64,000 nt of DNA from assembly GCA_963921825.1 (NCBI GenBank), contig OY997594.1, positions 40,604,557 to 40,668,556 on the forward strand. Reading direction: 5' to 3'. Made by a program: the position numbers and the translations under genes. The notes under the pieces were generated by a model that worked only from the letters and a program-made list of their open reading frames with translations, did not search any database and had not been told where the DNA came from. This document shows, piece by piece, positions 48,357 to 59,726 of this stretch; the stretch's first letter is position 1; every line of letters starts with the position of its first letter. This DNA comes from Erodium maritimum (Eukaryota > Streptophyta > Magnoliopsida > Geraniales > Geraniaceae).

Positions 48357-49020
48357 TATATATATCTGTGTGATGGTTTGGTGGAAAGAGAGGGTGAGGG
48401 TGGGACCGTGAGTGTGGTGAGGAAGTGGATGGGACGTGAGTGTGGCGAAGAGGTGGGGCACGCACAGTATAATTCGGGTAATATGGGTACCCGAACTCAA
48501 ACCCAAACCCAACCCGAACCTTATCAACCCAAACCCAAAATATCCCATACCCGACCCGAACCTTATCAACCCAAACCCAAAATATGCCATACCCGACCCG
48601 AACCCAAAACTGACCCGAAAAAACTAAAAACTGGGTATCCATTGGGTATGAGTTTTTTTGCCATCCTTATTTAATACCACGCCAAACATTTAATTTCACT
48701 TTGATACTCTAGCATAAATTTTTTGCACTTTCATACCTAAACCAAACATTTAATTTCACTTTGGTACCCAACCGTTAACTTTCAGTTAGTTTGAATGGAA
48801 AAAGTTAAAAAGACCATAATACCCCTAACTATTACTCAAAATTTCAAACTCATGTCATTGGTTCAGAACTTGAAAATAAGTGAAATGACAATAATACCCT
48901 TCATTGTTAGAGTGTTAAAATGAAAAATATCCTTCAAAAATTTTAAATTTTACAAAATCATTTTTTATTTTTATTACTTCAGTTTTTATTTTTAAAAATT
49001 ATCTTTATATAATTTTAAAA

Positions 49021-49489
49021 AGGGTTAATTCCATCTTAGTACCCCTAAATCTTTCATATTTCATTTAGAGTACCCTAAATCTTATTTGTGTCATCTCAGT
49101 ATCCTAAATCTTTCATATTTCATTTAGAGTACCCTAACTCTTTTATGTGTCACCTCAGTACCCTAAACTTTTATTAATTCCATTTTAGTACCCCTAAACT
49201 TTCATTAATTTCATTTTAATACCCACCATTAACTTTACCATAATTTTGGTTGTTGGTGAGAGGTAGTATGGTCATTTTAACTGTTTCTGATGGGAAATCA
49301 TATGTAAAGTTAACAGTGGGTACTAAAATGGAATTAATGAAAGTTTAGGGTACCGAGGTGACACAAAAATGATTTAGGGTACTCTAAATGAATTAATGAA
49401 AGTTTAGGGTACTGAGGTGACACAAAAAAGATTTAGGGTACTCTAAATGAAATATGAAACATTTAGGGTACTGAGGTGAAATTATCCTA
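49021..49489. mobile_element. MITE with long inverted arms
   Basis: The two arms, of about 200 bp each, are inverted copies containing repeated phrases TTTCATTTAGAGTACCCTAA and CACCTCAGTACCCTAAA. A short unique centre with TTTGGTTGTTGGTGAGAGG is left. No ORF. A 9-bp duplication is only partly conserved (ATTTTAAAA and ATTTCGTAA), so Mutator type is a suggestion. Confidence 0.7.
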
Positions 49490-49911
49490 TTTCGTAATCA
49501 ATCACCACAAAACAGATTTTTATATATTAATAGAAAATAGATTTTATTTCAAAAAATATTTAAAAAAAGTTAGTTTTTGTATATTTTAAAAATCAAATTT
49601 TTATATAATTAAAAAAATCAATTTTGTTTCACAAAATATTATAAAAAAACTAAACGAATGCACCGCGCGATATGTTGGGTTGTCTTTTTTTTCTGTAGTA
49701 GGTGTATTTAATCCGGTATAGGATTAGTACAGATAAATTGTGTTCATAAAATATGTATATCATATTGGTTCTCCAAATAGATTTTTAAACAAAATGCAAC
49801 TCTTGGGCCAACTATAAATAGCGTAGAGAAAATTTTCTATTAAAATATCATTCATAAAGACAATAAAATATTAATTTTCCATTAGTACCAATGATTTAAT
49901 ATTATGTAGAT

Positions 49912-50262
49912 GAGTTTGTGTAGAATATGACCACCTTCCTGTCACATATGTATAAAAACAAAATATAACCGTTATACCTAGCAACTAATATATTGAACTA
50001 ATATTCTTTCATAGCAACAGAAATAAAAAAAGAACTGCAACAAATTTTTGTCTTCAAAATTATGAATTCCATCTAGCAGTTGGGTTTGTGTAGAATATAA
50101 CTACCTTCCTGCCATATATGTATAAAAAAATATAACCGTTATATCTAGCAACAGATATACGAAACTAACATTCTTTCATAGCAACTAATATACGAAACTA
50201 ACATTCTTTCATAGCAACTGAAATAGAAAATAACTGCAACAAATTTTTGTCTTCAAAATGAT
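49912..50262. repeat. Tandem duplication of about 170 bp
   Basis: GTTTGTGTAGAATATGACCA... to ...CAAATTTTTGTCTTCAAAA occurs twice (about 49912-50060 and 50085-50260). The second copy has an extra internal duplication of about 33 bp (CTAATATACGAAACTAACAT). AT-rich, non-coding, directly left of the LTR at 50269. Confidence 0.75.
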
Positions 50263-51070
50263 GCATAATATAATAACCAGTCCCGGTCAACGCTAGTCAA
50301 ACCTGCGAAAAACAGGAAAATTTAAAATTTTAAGACAGACATTAATTTAAGCTAAATTGACCCCGAGGGTCATACCGGACTTAAGTTGACCCCGTTATCG
50401 ACCAAAATGAGTTCCAGGGGACTCAGGGCAACTTTCTGATCAATTTGGGAAATGTTGACTTTTCGCTGGAAAAGTCAACCGAGCGACGTTTTGGTCCATT
50501 CGAGGGCCGTTTTGGATCCAAAAAGCTTAGCCGTCGTCGCAGCGGTCTTAGTTGATCCGTTTCCTTGTAGCCCGTCAAGTTTCGTAATTTCTGGGAAAAG
50601 TGCCCGTTCGAGGCCCGAAACGTCCGATTTTCGCGAATCTGATTGGAAAATATCAAGTAGATATTTTCCAAAAGGTGTGGGACCCACCTTGCCACTTGTC
50701 CAACAAGTGGTGGTGTTAGTTTTGGGGGGAAAATGAGTGGTTGTACCTTATAGGTGACCGGCCACTTATACAAAAAAGGAGAAGAAAATAGAAAAAGAAG
50801 AAGAGAGTTAGAGAGAGAAGGAGAAGGAGAAGAAGAGAGAAGGATAAGGAGCTAAGGTTTTGAGGGTTATCCAACCCTTGGATCGTCTCAAGGCAAGAAG
50901 AAAGCGTCTTCCCCTCATCCTCCTCTACGGTTTGTACTAAACCGATCGTCGTTTTGTTGATTTTCCAAAGCTAGGGTTTTGTTAAAATGAAGGGTTTAAG
51001 GTTGTGTTGAGGTTGGGGAGGTGTTTGAGACGTTTTAGAGGTGTTTGGAGGTGTGATTGCACGTTTTCCG

Positions 51071-52758
51071 TGTTAGTCTTAGTGCCCGTAGTTCAATCCT
51101 AAATGTCCAAATGTACATATCATCGTTAGCAATAAAATTAAAGTGACTTTATATTACTTATGTGTTGGAGTAATATATCGACGTGTGCTCTAATCTATGC
51201 CCACCATGCGAATAGAACCATAGATCGAGATAGATCACACTCGATGGGTCCCTAGTCAACAAAGCTTCACTAGAAGCGACTAGTATGAAAGATGGCTCTT
51301 TATGGCTTACGTTCTGTTAGTCATTGGAATGGGATTCCGGAGTCTGATCATAGATATCATGTGGGACATGATATTGGACGACCCGCCCTGAATATGTGCC
51401 ATAGATTAAGTCATGAACATATTCAGTGTCGTAGCTTGTCATGTATCCTTAGACCAAGGAGTCTTTGTGATCGCTATGTAGTCAACAACTGAGTTTGACC
51501 TGAGTCTAACGTTGTCCGTAACAGGGCTTCCATAACAGCCAGGATTGGCTTAGGGACGGGCTACAAGAGTGACACGAAAGGCGGCTAAGGGATTTATCCC
51601 TCATACTGAGGTATGGGAAAGATATTGGTTCTCGGCCACTTGATCGAGAGTTACTGAAAGAATAGCATGGCCATGCACATGATACTGGGTATCATATCTT
51701 CAGTCATCTCACATATCAAGGAACGGTGATTGAGAATAATAAGGATGACGGCTCTATGCCTTATCTCAATCAGGATATCGGAGATAAAAGGATAATGACA
51801 GGGATGACGGAAAGGTTAGAATCGACAGGGTCGATTCGTTATGTAGTGTCAGGCAATACTAAAGTCTCGTTAGTTGCCACTTAAATAGGATCAAGTAAAA
51901 TGGGATTTTACGTTGATCTATTGACATGCATAAACCTAAGGGTCACACCGGAGGATGAAACTCATTGACACATTTATGGATAATGGCCAAAAGGGAGTTG
52001 TCTCGGGATATGACCAAAACTGGGTTTTGGGTCATGTGCCCGTACGTGAATAGGACTTTACGGATCGAGACAAGGCTTGGAGTCTTGGGATTGATCGCGT
52101 CGGATAATGTTGGACATTTCCGGTATGGAAGGCTTGGAGGCGATGAGCGAATCACGGGACCTCGTTGGAAATGGCCATGGGCCATGTTCCAAGAGCCCCA
52201 TGAAAGGCCCATGCAACCAAGGCCCATGGAACTAATTAATCAAGTCTTGATTAATTAGTACTAAGTAAGCAAGACAAGGATTAAGGTGCTGGTGATTCAC
52301 CACCTAACCCAATCTTGTCTTGCCATACTTTGTTCTATTTACACCTTACTTGACACCATACTTGTCCCATGCCTTTAGTTGGACAAGTATGGGTTTTGTT
52401 ATGTTTAAGTCATCTTTTTTCAACATAACAAACACAAGACAAGAATAGGAAACACATTTTCTCTCCCTCTTCCATGGCCATTTCGGGTTTGGCTAATTTC
52501 CAACTCCATTTTTATGTTCTTGAGTCCTCAAAGAGAAGAACTACGTGGCTTTGATTCCCACGTGGATACGTAGGCGTCTTGGAGACTCAAGCCAATCATT
52601 CGTTACCCGGTGTTCTTGTTTTGGTAAGAACTAGTGCTGAAATTTTCTCTTGTGAATCCATTCTTTGTTAGTTGTTTCATGGTTTTAATCGTCTCTTGGT
52701 TTTCATTGATTTTCCGCTGCGAGTTGGTTCATCTCCAACCTTACCTCGAGACCCAACA
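51071..52758. mobile_element. Nested solo LTR, copia-like, 1688 bp
   Basis: It begins TGTTAGTCTTAGTGCCC and ends GAGACCCAACA, flanked by a perfect 5-bp duplication TTCCG (51066-51070 and 52759-52763). The host LTR sequence is continuous across the site (GCACGTTTTCCG|GTGACCGGAAGC). There is no coding region. Text such as ATAAACCTAAGGGTCACACC is typical of some plant copia LTRs, but the superfamily is inferred, not shown. Confidence 0.88.
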
Positions 52759-53680
52759 TTCCGGTGACCGGAAGCTCGGGAGGAGCTCTGGCCACCGTGG
52801 GTGGTGGCCGGCCGGCCATGGGGTGGCTGGCCGGAGTTGGGACCAGCCACCGCCATGGTGTCCGAGCCCCCCTTGAACCCTAGGGCTCATGGCCAAGTGG
52901 GCCGGGTGGGTCCCACGTGCTCGGGTGATCGGGTTTAGTGTTCGGGAGGTTTAAAACGTTCCCCGGACCATTTATCCTTAACCGAATCAAAAATTGGAAT
53001 TAAATTGGAAAAGTTGTAATTAACGGGTTCTAGAAACTTTAAACGTTAATTAATCGACTCGGAAGTCGGAATTCGATTCCGTCAAGTGCTTTGGTATTCT
53101 TGAATTACTCTAAGACCGTAGAAACGAAAACGGGGACTTTTGGAGCCCCGGAAGGCCATTAACAAAACCCGGGCAGATTCGCCATGTCGGGCGAATCGGG
53201 CCTTTACGAGTCCTTTATCGACAATGTCGAGTAATTGGGAAGTTTGGGAGTGATCGACATTGTCGGGGTTACGTTTGGGCGTTAAGTTTATTAAATTTCA
53301 GCTTATTTCCTGCGAGTGAAAGTGCATTAAAAATTGTGTTCTTTTAGATCGTGCCACGGACCGAGGCAAGGGAAAGCTGGGTGAGTGACTGAGATCATCA
53401 CCGGAGCTCGTTGGTTGGCTTTTGGAGAAAACGCACAAGGTAGGGAAAAGTAGCCGGATCTCGGCCCTGACTAGGGAAAGTTAACAGTAGAATTGCATGT
53501 GACACCGGGGTGTCGTGGGTTAAGTAGGTTTATCGAGTATTAGAAAGGCATGATACGAGAATGTAGCGTTTATAAGAAAAGCATGTGACACTTAGCAGTG
53601 TCGTAGGAGTAGAGAACTTAGCGATATTAGGATTACTGGAGGCATATGACCGTGCCCGGAGGTTGACTGTTTAATTTATG

Positions 53681-54246
53681 TCTTGGGTGGCCATGAGAGC
53701 CTGTGTATTATTGTTGGTGTCTTGGGTGGCCATGAGAGCCCGTGTATTATTGTTGGTGTCTTGGGCGGCCATGAGAGCCGTGTTATTATTGTTGAGTTTG
53801 GGTGGCCATGAGAGCCCGTGTTATTATTATTGAGTTTGGGTGGCCATGAGAGCCCGTGTTATTATTGTCGAGTCTTGGGTGGCCATGAGAGCCCGTGGTA
53901 TTATCATTGGTGTTTTGGGTGGCCGTGAGTGCCCGAGGGGTTGTGAACCCGTACTTTACCATTGGTGCCTTGGGTGGGCATGAGGGCCCGTTGGGTTGTT
54001 GAACCCGTGTTACTTTAGTATTGGTGTCTTGGGTTGTCGTGAGTGTCGTTGGGTTGTTGAACCCGTGTTGCTTTATTGTTAGTGTCTTGGGTGGCCGTGA
54101 GTGTCGTGGGGTTGTCGAGCCCGTGAGTTACTATGGGTGTGTCTTGGGAGGCCGTGAGTGCCTGTGAATGGTTTGGATTGTTGAGTCCGTGTTTTACTGT
54201 TGGTGTCTTGTGTGGCCATGAGTGCCTGTGGAGTGTTGAACTGGTC
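53681..54246. repeat. 39-bp minisatellite in the LTR
   Basis: About 14 units of CTTGGGTGGCCATGAGAGCC followed by CGTGTATTATTGTTGGTGT, with growing divergence to the right. The same array, inverted, is found at 28790-29280 and 63650-63830 in other LTR copies. Confidence 0.85.
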
Positions 54247-54285
54247 TGTTACTGTTGGTTGAACCTTGCTTGTGATTGTGATTGC

Positions 54286-54567
54286 GGATCCCGGTAGGTT
54301 GCAAGCATTCGTTGGCTGGCCTGACCAAGTTTGAATCCCGGTAGGTTGCAAGCATTCTTGGGCTGGCCTGACCAAGTTTGAGTATCAACAGGTTGTAAGC
54401 ATTCTTTGGCTGGCCTGATCCGAGTTTGAGTATCAACAGGTTGTAAGCATTCTTGGGCTAGCCTGATCCGAGTTTGAGTATCAACAGGTTGTAAGCATTC
54501 TTGGGCTAGCCTGGTCCATGTTCGAGTATCAACAGGTTGTGAGCATTCTCTGGCTAGCCTGATCCGT
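54286..54567. repeat. 48-bp minisatellite in the LTR
   Basis: About six units of GTATCAACAGGTTGTAAGCA then TTCTTGGGCTAGCCTGATCC. It is a second expanding block in this LTR family, matched inverted at 28390-28570 and 63240-63470. Confidence 0.85.
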
Positions 54568-54847
54568 GTTTGCGTGAGTGGGGGAGGTTACTGAGCAGCT
54601 GGTATGCGATCCTTTGTGATCTTGTTTGGTGTGCGATCCTTTGTGATCTTGGGTGTTGCGTGGTGGTCTTTTGAGTATTTGGAAGAGGTTGTCAATCGTT
54701 GTGTCGGGTCTACTTTACATGTTTGAATGTTGAGTCGTTTGAGGAAGGTAATTGTGGGTGTGTATCAGTCGGAGTACTTGAGTTGGGGATAGTGATCCCG
54801 GGTGTTGAGTTGGTTGTTGGTGTTACCGAAATTGGGGCGTGACAGCT

Positions 54848-54859
54848 TGGTATCAAAGC
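54848..54859 (+). other. Primer-binding site (initiator Met tRNA), left chromovirus copy
   Basis: TGGTATCAAAGC follows the LTR end after three bases. It matches the usual TGGTATCAGAGC complement of plant initiator-methionine tRNA with one change. It sets the plus orientation of this copy. Confidence 0.85.
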
Positions 54860-55353
54860 TCGAGGTTTCACACCTCAGACTGTCCGTCAATTAGGTGGGG
54901 AGGGTCGAGTCAGTGTAGACCCGTAGTGTTATGAGTCTTGGTTGGGATTGTGTGTATGTGCAGTGTTTTATTGCTGGCTTGCTGATTGTTGTTGCTGCTT
55001 GAAATGTTTTTTTAAGCTGTCGCGGGTCGACTCAGGAGCGCTCCTGTAGTCGAACGTGACGGTGCTGACATCAAGTCGGTACAACATAGTTCGGGGACGC
55101 CTGGACCGGGTTGTAACTGCGTGATGTCAAGTCGGAGGTTTTAAAATAAAAAGGGGAAAGTTTTAGAATTGGTTGGCCCGGTGGGCGTGTTTTGATTTTT
55201 TTTGACGCCGTGGGCGTGTGTGTTTGATTTTGGTTGGCCCGGTGGGCGTGGTTCGGTGTTGGTTAGCCCGGTGGGCGTGTATTGGTTAGCCCGGTGGGCG
55301 TGTATTGGTGTTACTCGGCCGTGTTGGCTTGTGTTTGAGGTCGGTCTTGAGTG
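54860..55353 (+). mobile_element. Leader fragment of the left chromovirus copy
   Basis: Non-coding leader sequence homologous, inverted, to 62262-62738 of the right copy. It includes several units of GGTTAGCCCGGTGGGCGTGT. Homology stops near 55353 at CTTGAGT, where minus-oriented LTR sequence begins. Confidence 0.8.
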
Positions 55354-56658
55354 CTCCAACAACACCCGAAGTACACCCAGTCACTCGCCGAGCTTCCCTT
55401 TGCCTCGGTCCGCAGCACGATCTAAAAGAACACAAATTCAAAGTACTTTTAAACTAGTACGAATAAACCGAAAATTAACATACTTAACGCCCAAACGTAA
55501 CCCCGACAATGCCGATCACTCCCAAACTTCCCAATTACTCGATATTGTCGATAAAGGACCCGTAAAGGCCAGATTCGCCCGACATGGCGAATCTGCCCGG
55601 GTTTGGTTAATTGCCTTCCGGGGCTCCAAAAGTCCCCGTTTTCGTTTGTACGGTCTTAGAATAATTCAAGGAACCCAACGCACTTGACGGAATCGAATTC
55701 CGACTTCTAAATCAATTTATTAACATTTAAAGTTCCTAAAACCCGTTAATTACAACTTCTCCAATTTAATTCCAAATTTCGATTCGATTTAGGGTAAATG
55801 GTCTGGGGAACGTTTTAAACCACCCGGTCATCAAAACCCGAACACCCGAGCACGTGGGCCCCACCCAAGAGGCTTGGCCGAGACCCTAGGGTTTGAGGGT
55901 CTCGGCCACCATGGTGGTGGCCGGCCCTATGTCCGGCCAGCCACCTCCTATGGTGGCCGGCCACCACCTAAGGTGGCCGGTGCTCCTCCAGAGCTCTCGG
56001 TCGCCGGAAAACGTGCAATTAACCCTCCAAACACCTCTAAAATGTCTCCCACAACCCCAAAATTTACTACAACCCTAACCCATAGTTTCATACAAAACCC
56101 TAACTTTCCAAAGTTAACGAAACGAAGATCGGGTTAGGTCTTACCAACGAAGAAGACGAGGGGAAGACGTTTTCTTCTTGCTTCGAATCGATCCAACGGT
56201 TGAATAATCTCCCAAACCCTAGCTTTTAATCTTCTATCTTCTTCTCCACCTTCTCCTCTCTCTAACTCTCTTCTTCTCTCTTCTCTTTCTAATTAACACA
56301 ACTAACAACTAACTAAAAACTATTTTTTTCTCTTCAAAACCCCATAATTTCGGCCATCACACTCCACCACACCTTTTCCCCCCAAAACTAACACTACAAA
56401 TTAGTTGACAAGTGTTAACGTGGGTCCCACACCTTTTGGAAAATATCTAGTTGATATTTTCTAATCAGTTTCGCGAAAAACAGACGTTTCGGGCCCCGAA
56501 CGGGCACTTTTCCCAAGAAATTACGAAACTTGACAGGCTACAAGGAAATGGCTCAACTAAGTTAAATGGCTCAATTAAGTTAAGTGTCTGTCTTAAAAAT
56601 TTTAAATTTTCCCGTTTTTCACAGGTTTGACTGACGTAGACCAGAAGTGGTTATTACA
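55354..56658 (-). mobile_element. Partial 3' LTR of the right chromovirus copy
   Basis: In element sense it starts TGTAATAACCACTTCTGG at 56658, directly after the polypurine tract, and runs to about 55360, where it is cut. Compared with the solo LTRs it lacks its distal 1.5 kb and also has an internal deletion of roughly 250 bp near 56553-56577, marked by a short direct repeat AAATGGCTCAA(C/T)TAAGTT. Confidence 0.8.
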
Positions 56659-58353
56659 GTCTACCCCCTTTAAAGGAATTTCGTCCGCGAAATTTAAAAC
56701 AGACGTACCTCTTGAGTCGAACAGGTCAGGATACTTCGCGCGAACCTCGTCCTCGCGTTCCCACGTCGACTCAGCCCCGTGATGTTTCCACTGCACTTGG
56801 ACCAAGCGGATAATCTTGCCTCCCCGCAGAATCTGCTGCCGTGTGTCCATGATCCTAACCGGCTGCTCCTCATAGGAGACGTCATCAGCCACCTCGATAT
56901 CAGTCCACTCGATGACGTGGGAGGGGTCTGCGTTGTACTGCCGCAACTGGGACACGTGGAAGACGTTATGGACTCTCCCAAGCTGCGGTGGGAACGCCAG
57001 TCGATAAGCCACTGCTCCCACCCTGCCCAAAATCTCGAACGGGCCGATGTACCTCGGAGCCAACTTGCCCCCGCTGCGCCTGAACCGCACCAACCCCTTC
57101 CTCGGGCTCACCTTCAGGAATACGTGATCCCCGACTGCAAACTCAAGAGGTCGACGCCGCCTATCGACATAACTCTTCTGCCGGCTCTGCGCGGTCCTCA
57201 ACCGATCGCGGATCAATGTGACCTTCTCCGTCGTCTCTCTGACAAGATCTGGCCCCAGCAGACTCTTGTCCCCCACCTCTGCCCAGCATACTGGTGACCG
57301 ACACGGCCTCCCATACAACGCTTCGAACGGTGCCATCCCGATACTGGCCTGGAAGCTGTTGTTGTAGGCGAACTCGGCCAAAGGCAGGTGGGTCTCCCAA
57401 GATCCCCTGAAATCCAACACACATGCTCGTAGCATGTCCTCTAAGATCTGAATGGTACGCTCAGACTGACCGTCTGTCTGAAGATGATGTGCTGTACTGA
57501 GTAGCACCTCGGTCCCCAATGCCTTCTACAGACTCGGCCAAAACCTGGACGTGAAGCGGGGATCCCTATCAGACACTATCGACACCGGGACTCCGTGGAG
57601 ACGCACTATCTCCCGAATATACAAGCTGCTCAACTTGTCGACCGGGTCTGTCATCCTCATAGCCAGGAAGTGGGCCGACTTGGTCAACCGGTCAACCACC
57701 ACCCACACGGCGTCGTTTCCCCTTGTCGATCTCGGTAGCCCGCATACGAAGTCCATCGTAATATGCTCCCACTTCCACTGAGAAATCGGTAGTGGTTGTA
57801 ACAATCCCGCTGGACGTTGATGCTCGGCCTTCACCTGCTGACAGACGAGGCATCTCGACACAAACTCTGCGACTGCTCTCCTCATACCGCGCCACCAGTA
57901 GTGCCGTCTGAGGTCACGATACATCTTGGTGCCCCCCGGATGCACTGTGAGACGCGAATGGTGTGCCTCTCGTAACACGGCGTCTCTACAGTTAACCGGC
58001 ACGAACAGCCCTCCGCGGTACCGTAATCCCCAATCAATACTGTCCTCCCAGCCCACTACCTCGTCACCCCTGACGACTCTCTCGCGGATCTCTGATGCCT
58101 CGACGTCCTCTGTCTGCGCCTCCAACACTTGAGCAAGCAGTGAGGGCTGAGCCACTAATGAGCACATGGCAACACCGCCAGTAACCTCCTCTAGCTCAAG
58201 CCCGAATGTGTTCAGCTCCCCCATCATGCCCCACTCTCGGACTGATAAGCTGGCGAGGCTCGGAACCGACTTCCTACTCAAGGCGTCGGCGACAACGTTC
58301 GCCTTGCCCGGATGGTAGTGTAGCTCGAAGTCGTACTCCTCGAGTAGTTCCAT
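56602..58353 (-). pseudogene. pol: Chromovirus integrase with chromodomain
   Basis: It follows RNase H in the same frame. The zinc-binding HHCC part is visible ([10 protein letters not shown]...CLVCQQ), then the DDE core with [14 protein letters not shown] and TDGQSERTIQ, a GPFEIL motif region and a C-terminal chromodomain (VQWKHHGAESTWEREDEV). This enzyme inserts the DNA copy; the chromodomain targets chromatin and marks the chromovirus clade, most like Tekay. Two in-frame TAG codons interrupt it, at its upstream boundary (58354-58356) and at 57526-57528, both substitutions since the frame continues. The frame runs through the polypurine tract into the LTR before ending at 56602. Confidence 0.92.
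56661..56674 (-). other. Polypurine tract of the chromovirus
   Basis: On the minus strand TTTAAAGGGGGTAG lies just before the LTR start at 56658. It primes second-strand synthesis. The pol frame reads through it. Confidence 0.75.
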
Positions 58354-59726
58354 CTACCGTCGCTGACGCATGTTCAGGTCTCGCTGGGAAAATATGTACT
58401 TGAGGCTCTTGTGATCCGAGAACACTTGAAACCCCTCGCCATACATATAATATCGCCAGCTCTTCAGTGCAAACACGACTGCTGCTAGCTCCAAGTCGTG
58501 GGTAGGATAGTTGCGCTCGTGCGTCTTCAACTGCCTGGAGCCATAAGCCACAACTCTGCCCGACTGCATTAGCACGCAGCCCAGTCCTTCTCCGGACGCA
58601 TCACAGTAAACATCATAACCAATCCCTCGCTCGGGCACCACTAACACTAGAACTGTAGTCAGTCGAGTCTTCAACTCCGCGAATGCATGCTCACAGTCAT
58701 CTGTCCACACGAACCCAACACCCTTGCGCGTCAACAGAGTCATCGGTGCGGCTAGTCGTGCGAAATCCTGGACAAATCGCTGATAGTAGCCTGCCAATCC
58801 CAGAAAGCTGCAGATATCGAAGACACTCGTGGGCCGTGCCCACTTCGAGACTGCGTCGATCTTCGACGGATCGACCAGGATACCGTCACGGGATACGATG
58901 TGTCCGAGGAATCTCACCTCAAAAAGCCAGAACTCGCACTTCTCCTGGTTGGCATATAGCTGATGCTCGCGCAGTAGTGTTAGAACAGCCCTCAGATGTG
59001 CCTTATGCGCCGCTTCGTTCTGCGAATATATCAGGATGTCGTCCACGAAGACCACCACAAACTGATCTAGGTACGGCCGGAAGATGCTGTTCATCAGGTC
59101 CATGAACGCTGCAGGCGCTTCGTCAGTCCGAATGGCATCACCAGGAACTCGTAATGCCCATAGCTTGTCCGGAATGCAGTCTTTGCGATGTCCCCCTCAC
59201 GGACTCGCAACTGATAATAACCGGATCGCAGATCGATCTTCGAGAAGTGAGTCGCCCCTCTCAACTGGTCGAACAAGTCATCGATCCTCGGCATCGGGTA
59301 CCTGTTCTTCACCGTAACCCGGTTCAGCTTCCGGTAATCTATACACATCCGTACCTCTCCACTCTTCTTCTTCACGAAGAGTGCTGGTGCTCCCCACGGC
59401 GATGCACTCGGACGGATAAACCCCTTCTGCTGAAGCTCCTCCAGCTGACGCTTCAGCTCAGTCAACTCTGCCGGCGCAAACCTGTAAGGCGCCATCGATA
59501 TCGCTGCCGTTCCCAGCACTAGGTCAATCCCGAACTCCACCTCACGAATCAGTGGCAGCCCGCTCAACTCCTCAGGAAAGACCTCGGGGAACTCGCATAC
59601 CACTCTCGGTAACTCTCGGCTCTGCACAGCCGGTACTTCCTCCTCTGCGGACAACGCCGACAGGAGGACCCCACTCTTACTCCCCAGCACGCACATCACC
59701 TTCGTACCGCCCACTGTCACTGTCAC
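58354..59726 (-). pseudogene. pol: Chromovirus reverse transcriptase and RNase H
   Basis: The N-terminal part has [38 protein letters not shown] and [12 protein letters not shown], ending at the MPFGLT motif. The frame is then lost by one missing base near 59130 and resumes in the next frame with [13 protein letters not shown], the catalytic [12 protein letters not shown], and RNase H ([35 protein letters not shown]). It would copy element RNA to DNA. A TAG at 58354-58356 follows RQRR, where relatives have Trp. Otherwise the residues are well conserved, so decay is fairly recent. Confidence 0.92.

Larger units (their letters stand above)
43661..48669. mobile_element. hAT-like non-autonomous DNA transposon, 5.0 kb
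   Basis: The ends are inverted repeats: TGGGGATGGCAAATGATCGGG at the left, and at the right the complement of TAAGGATGGCAAAAAAACTC. Sub-terminal GGGTATGGG and TACCCA phrases occur at both sides, a style common in plant hAT elements. The flanking 8-bp repeat ATTAATAC / TTTAATAC (43653-43660 and 48670-48677) agrees at seven bases. No transposase is visible. Contents are a 48-bp minisatellite, a palindromic unit, GC-rich blocks of unknown source and a nested TIR element (46631-48356). Confidence 0.7.
43640..48932. mobile_element. MULE-type MITE, interrupted by a hAT-like element
   Basis: The left terminus GGGAAAATTTCACATTAATAC stops at 43660, and the rest resumes at 48678 (CACGCCAAACATTTAATTTC, CCAACCGTTAACTTTCAGTTAG) and ends near 48932. 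It matches the element at 33762-34042 closely in the second part. The hAT-like insertion and its 8-bp duplication lie exactly between the halves. Confidence 0.6.
50269..54844 (+). mobile_element. 5' LTR of a Tekay-like chromovirus (left copy), with a nested solo LTR
   Basis: It starts TATAATAACCAGTCCCGG (expected TGTAATAACCAC..., so the first dinucleotide has mutated) and ends GGGGCGTGACA at 54844, directly before a tRNA-Met primer site. Removing the nested element (51071-52763) leaves about 2.88 kb, as for related LTRs. Internal minisatellites are at 53681-54246 and 54286-54567. Only this LTR and about 0.5 kb of leader survive; the coding region is missing. Confidence 0.85.

Noticed and set aside
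53681..54567. CRISPR-like regular repeat arrays
   Set aside because: Units are contiguous with no unique spacers, diverge gradually and sit in an LTR of a plant retrotransposon.
55202..55687. 161-codon ORF spanning the head-to-head junction
   Set aside because: It joins repetitive leader and inverted LTR sequence and is only a by-product of the rearrangement.
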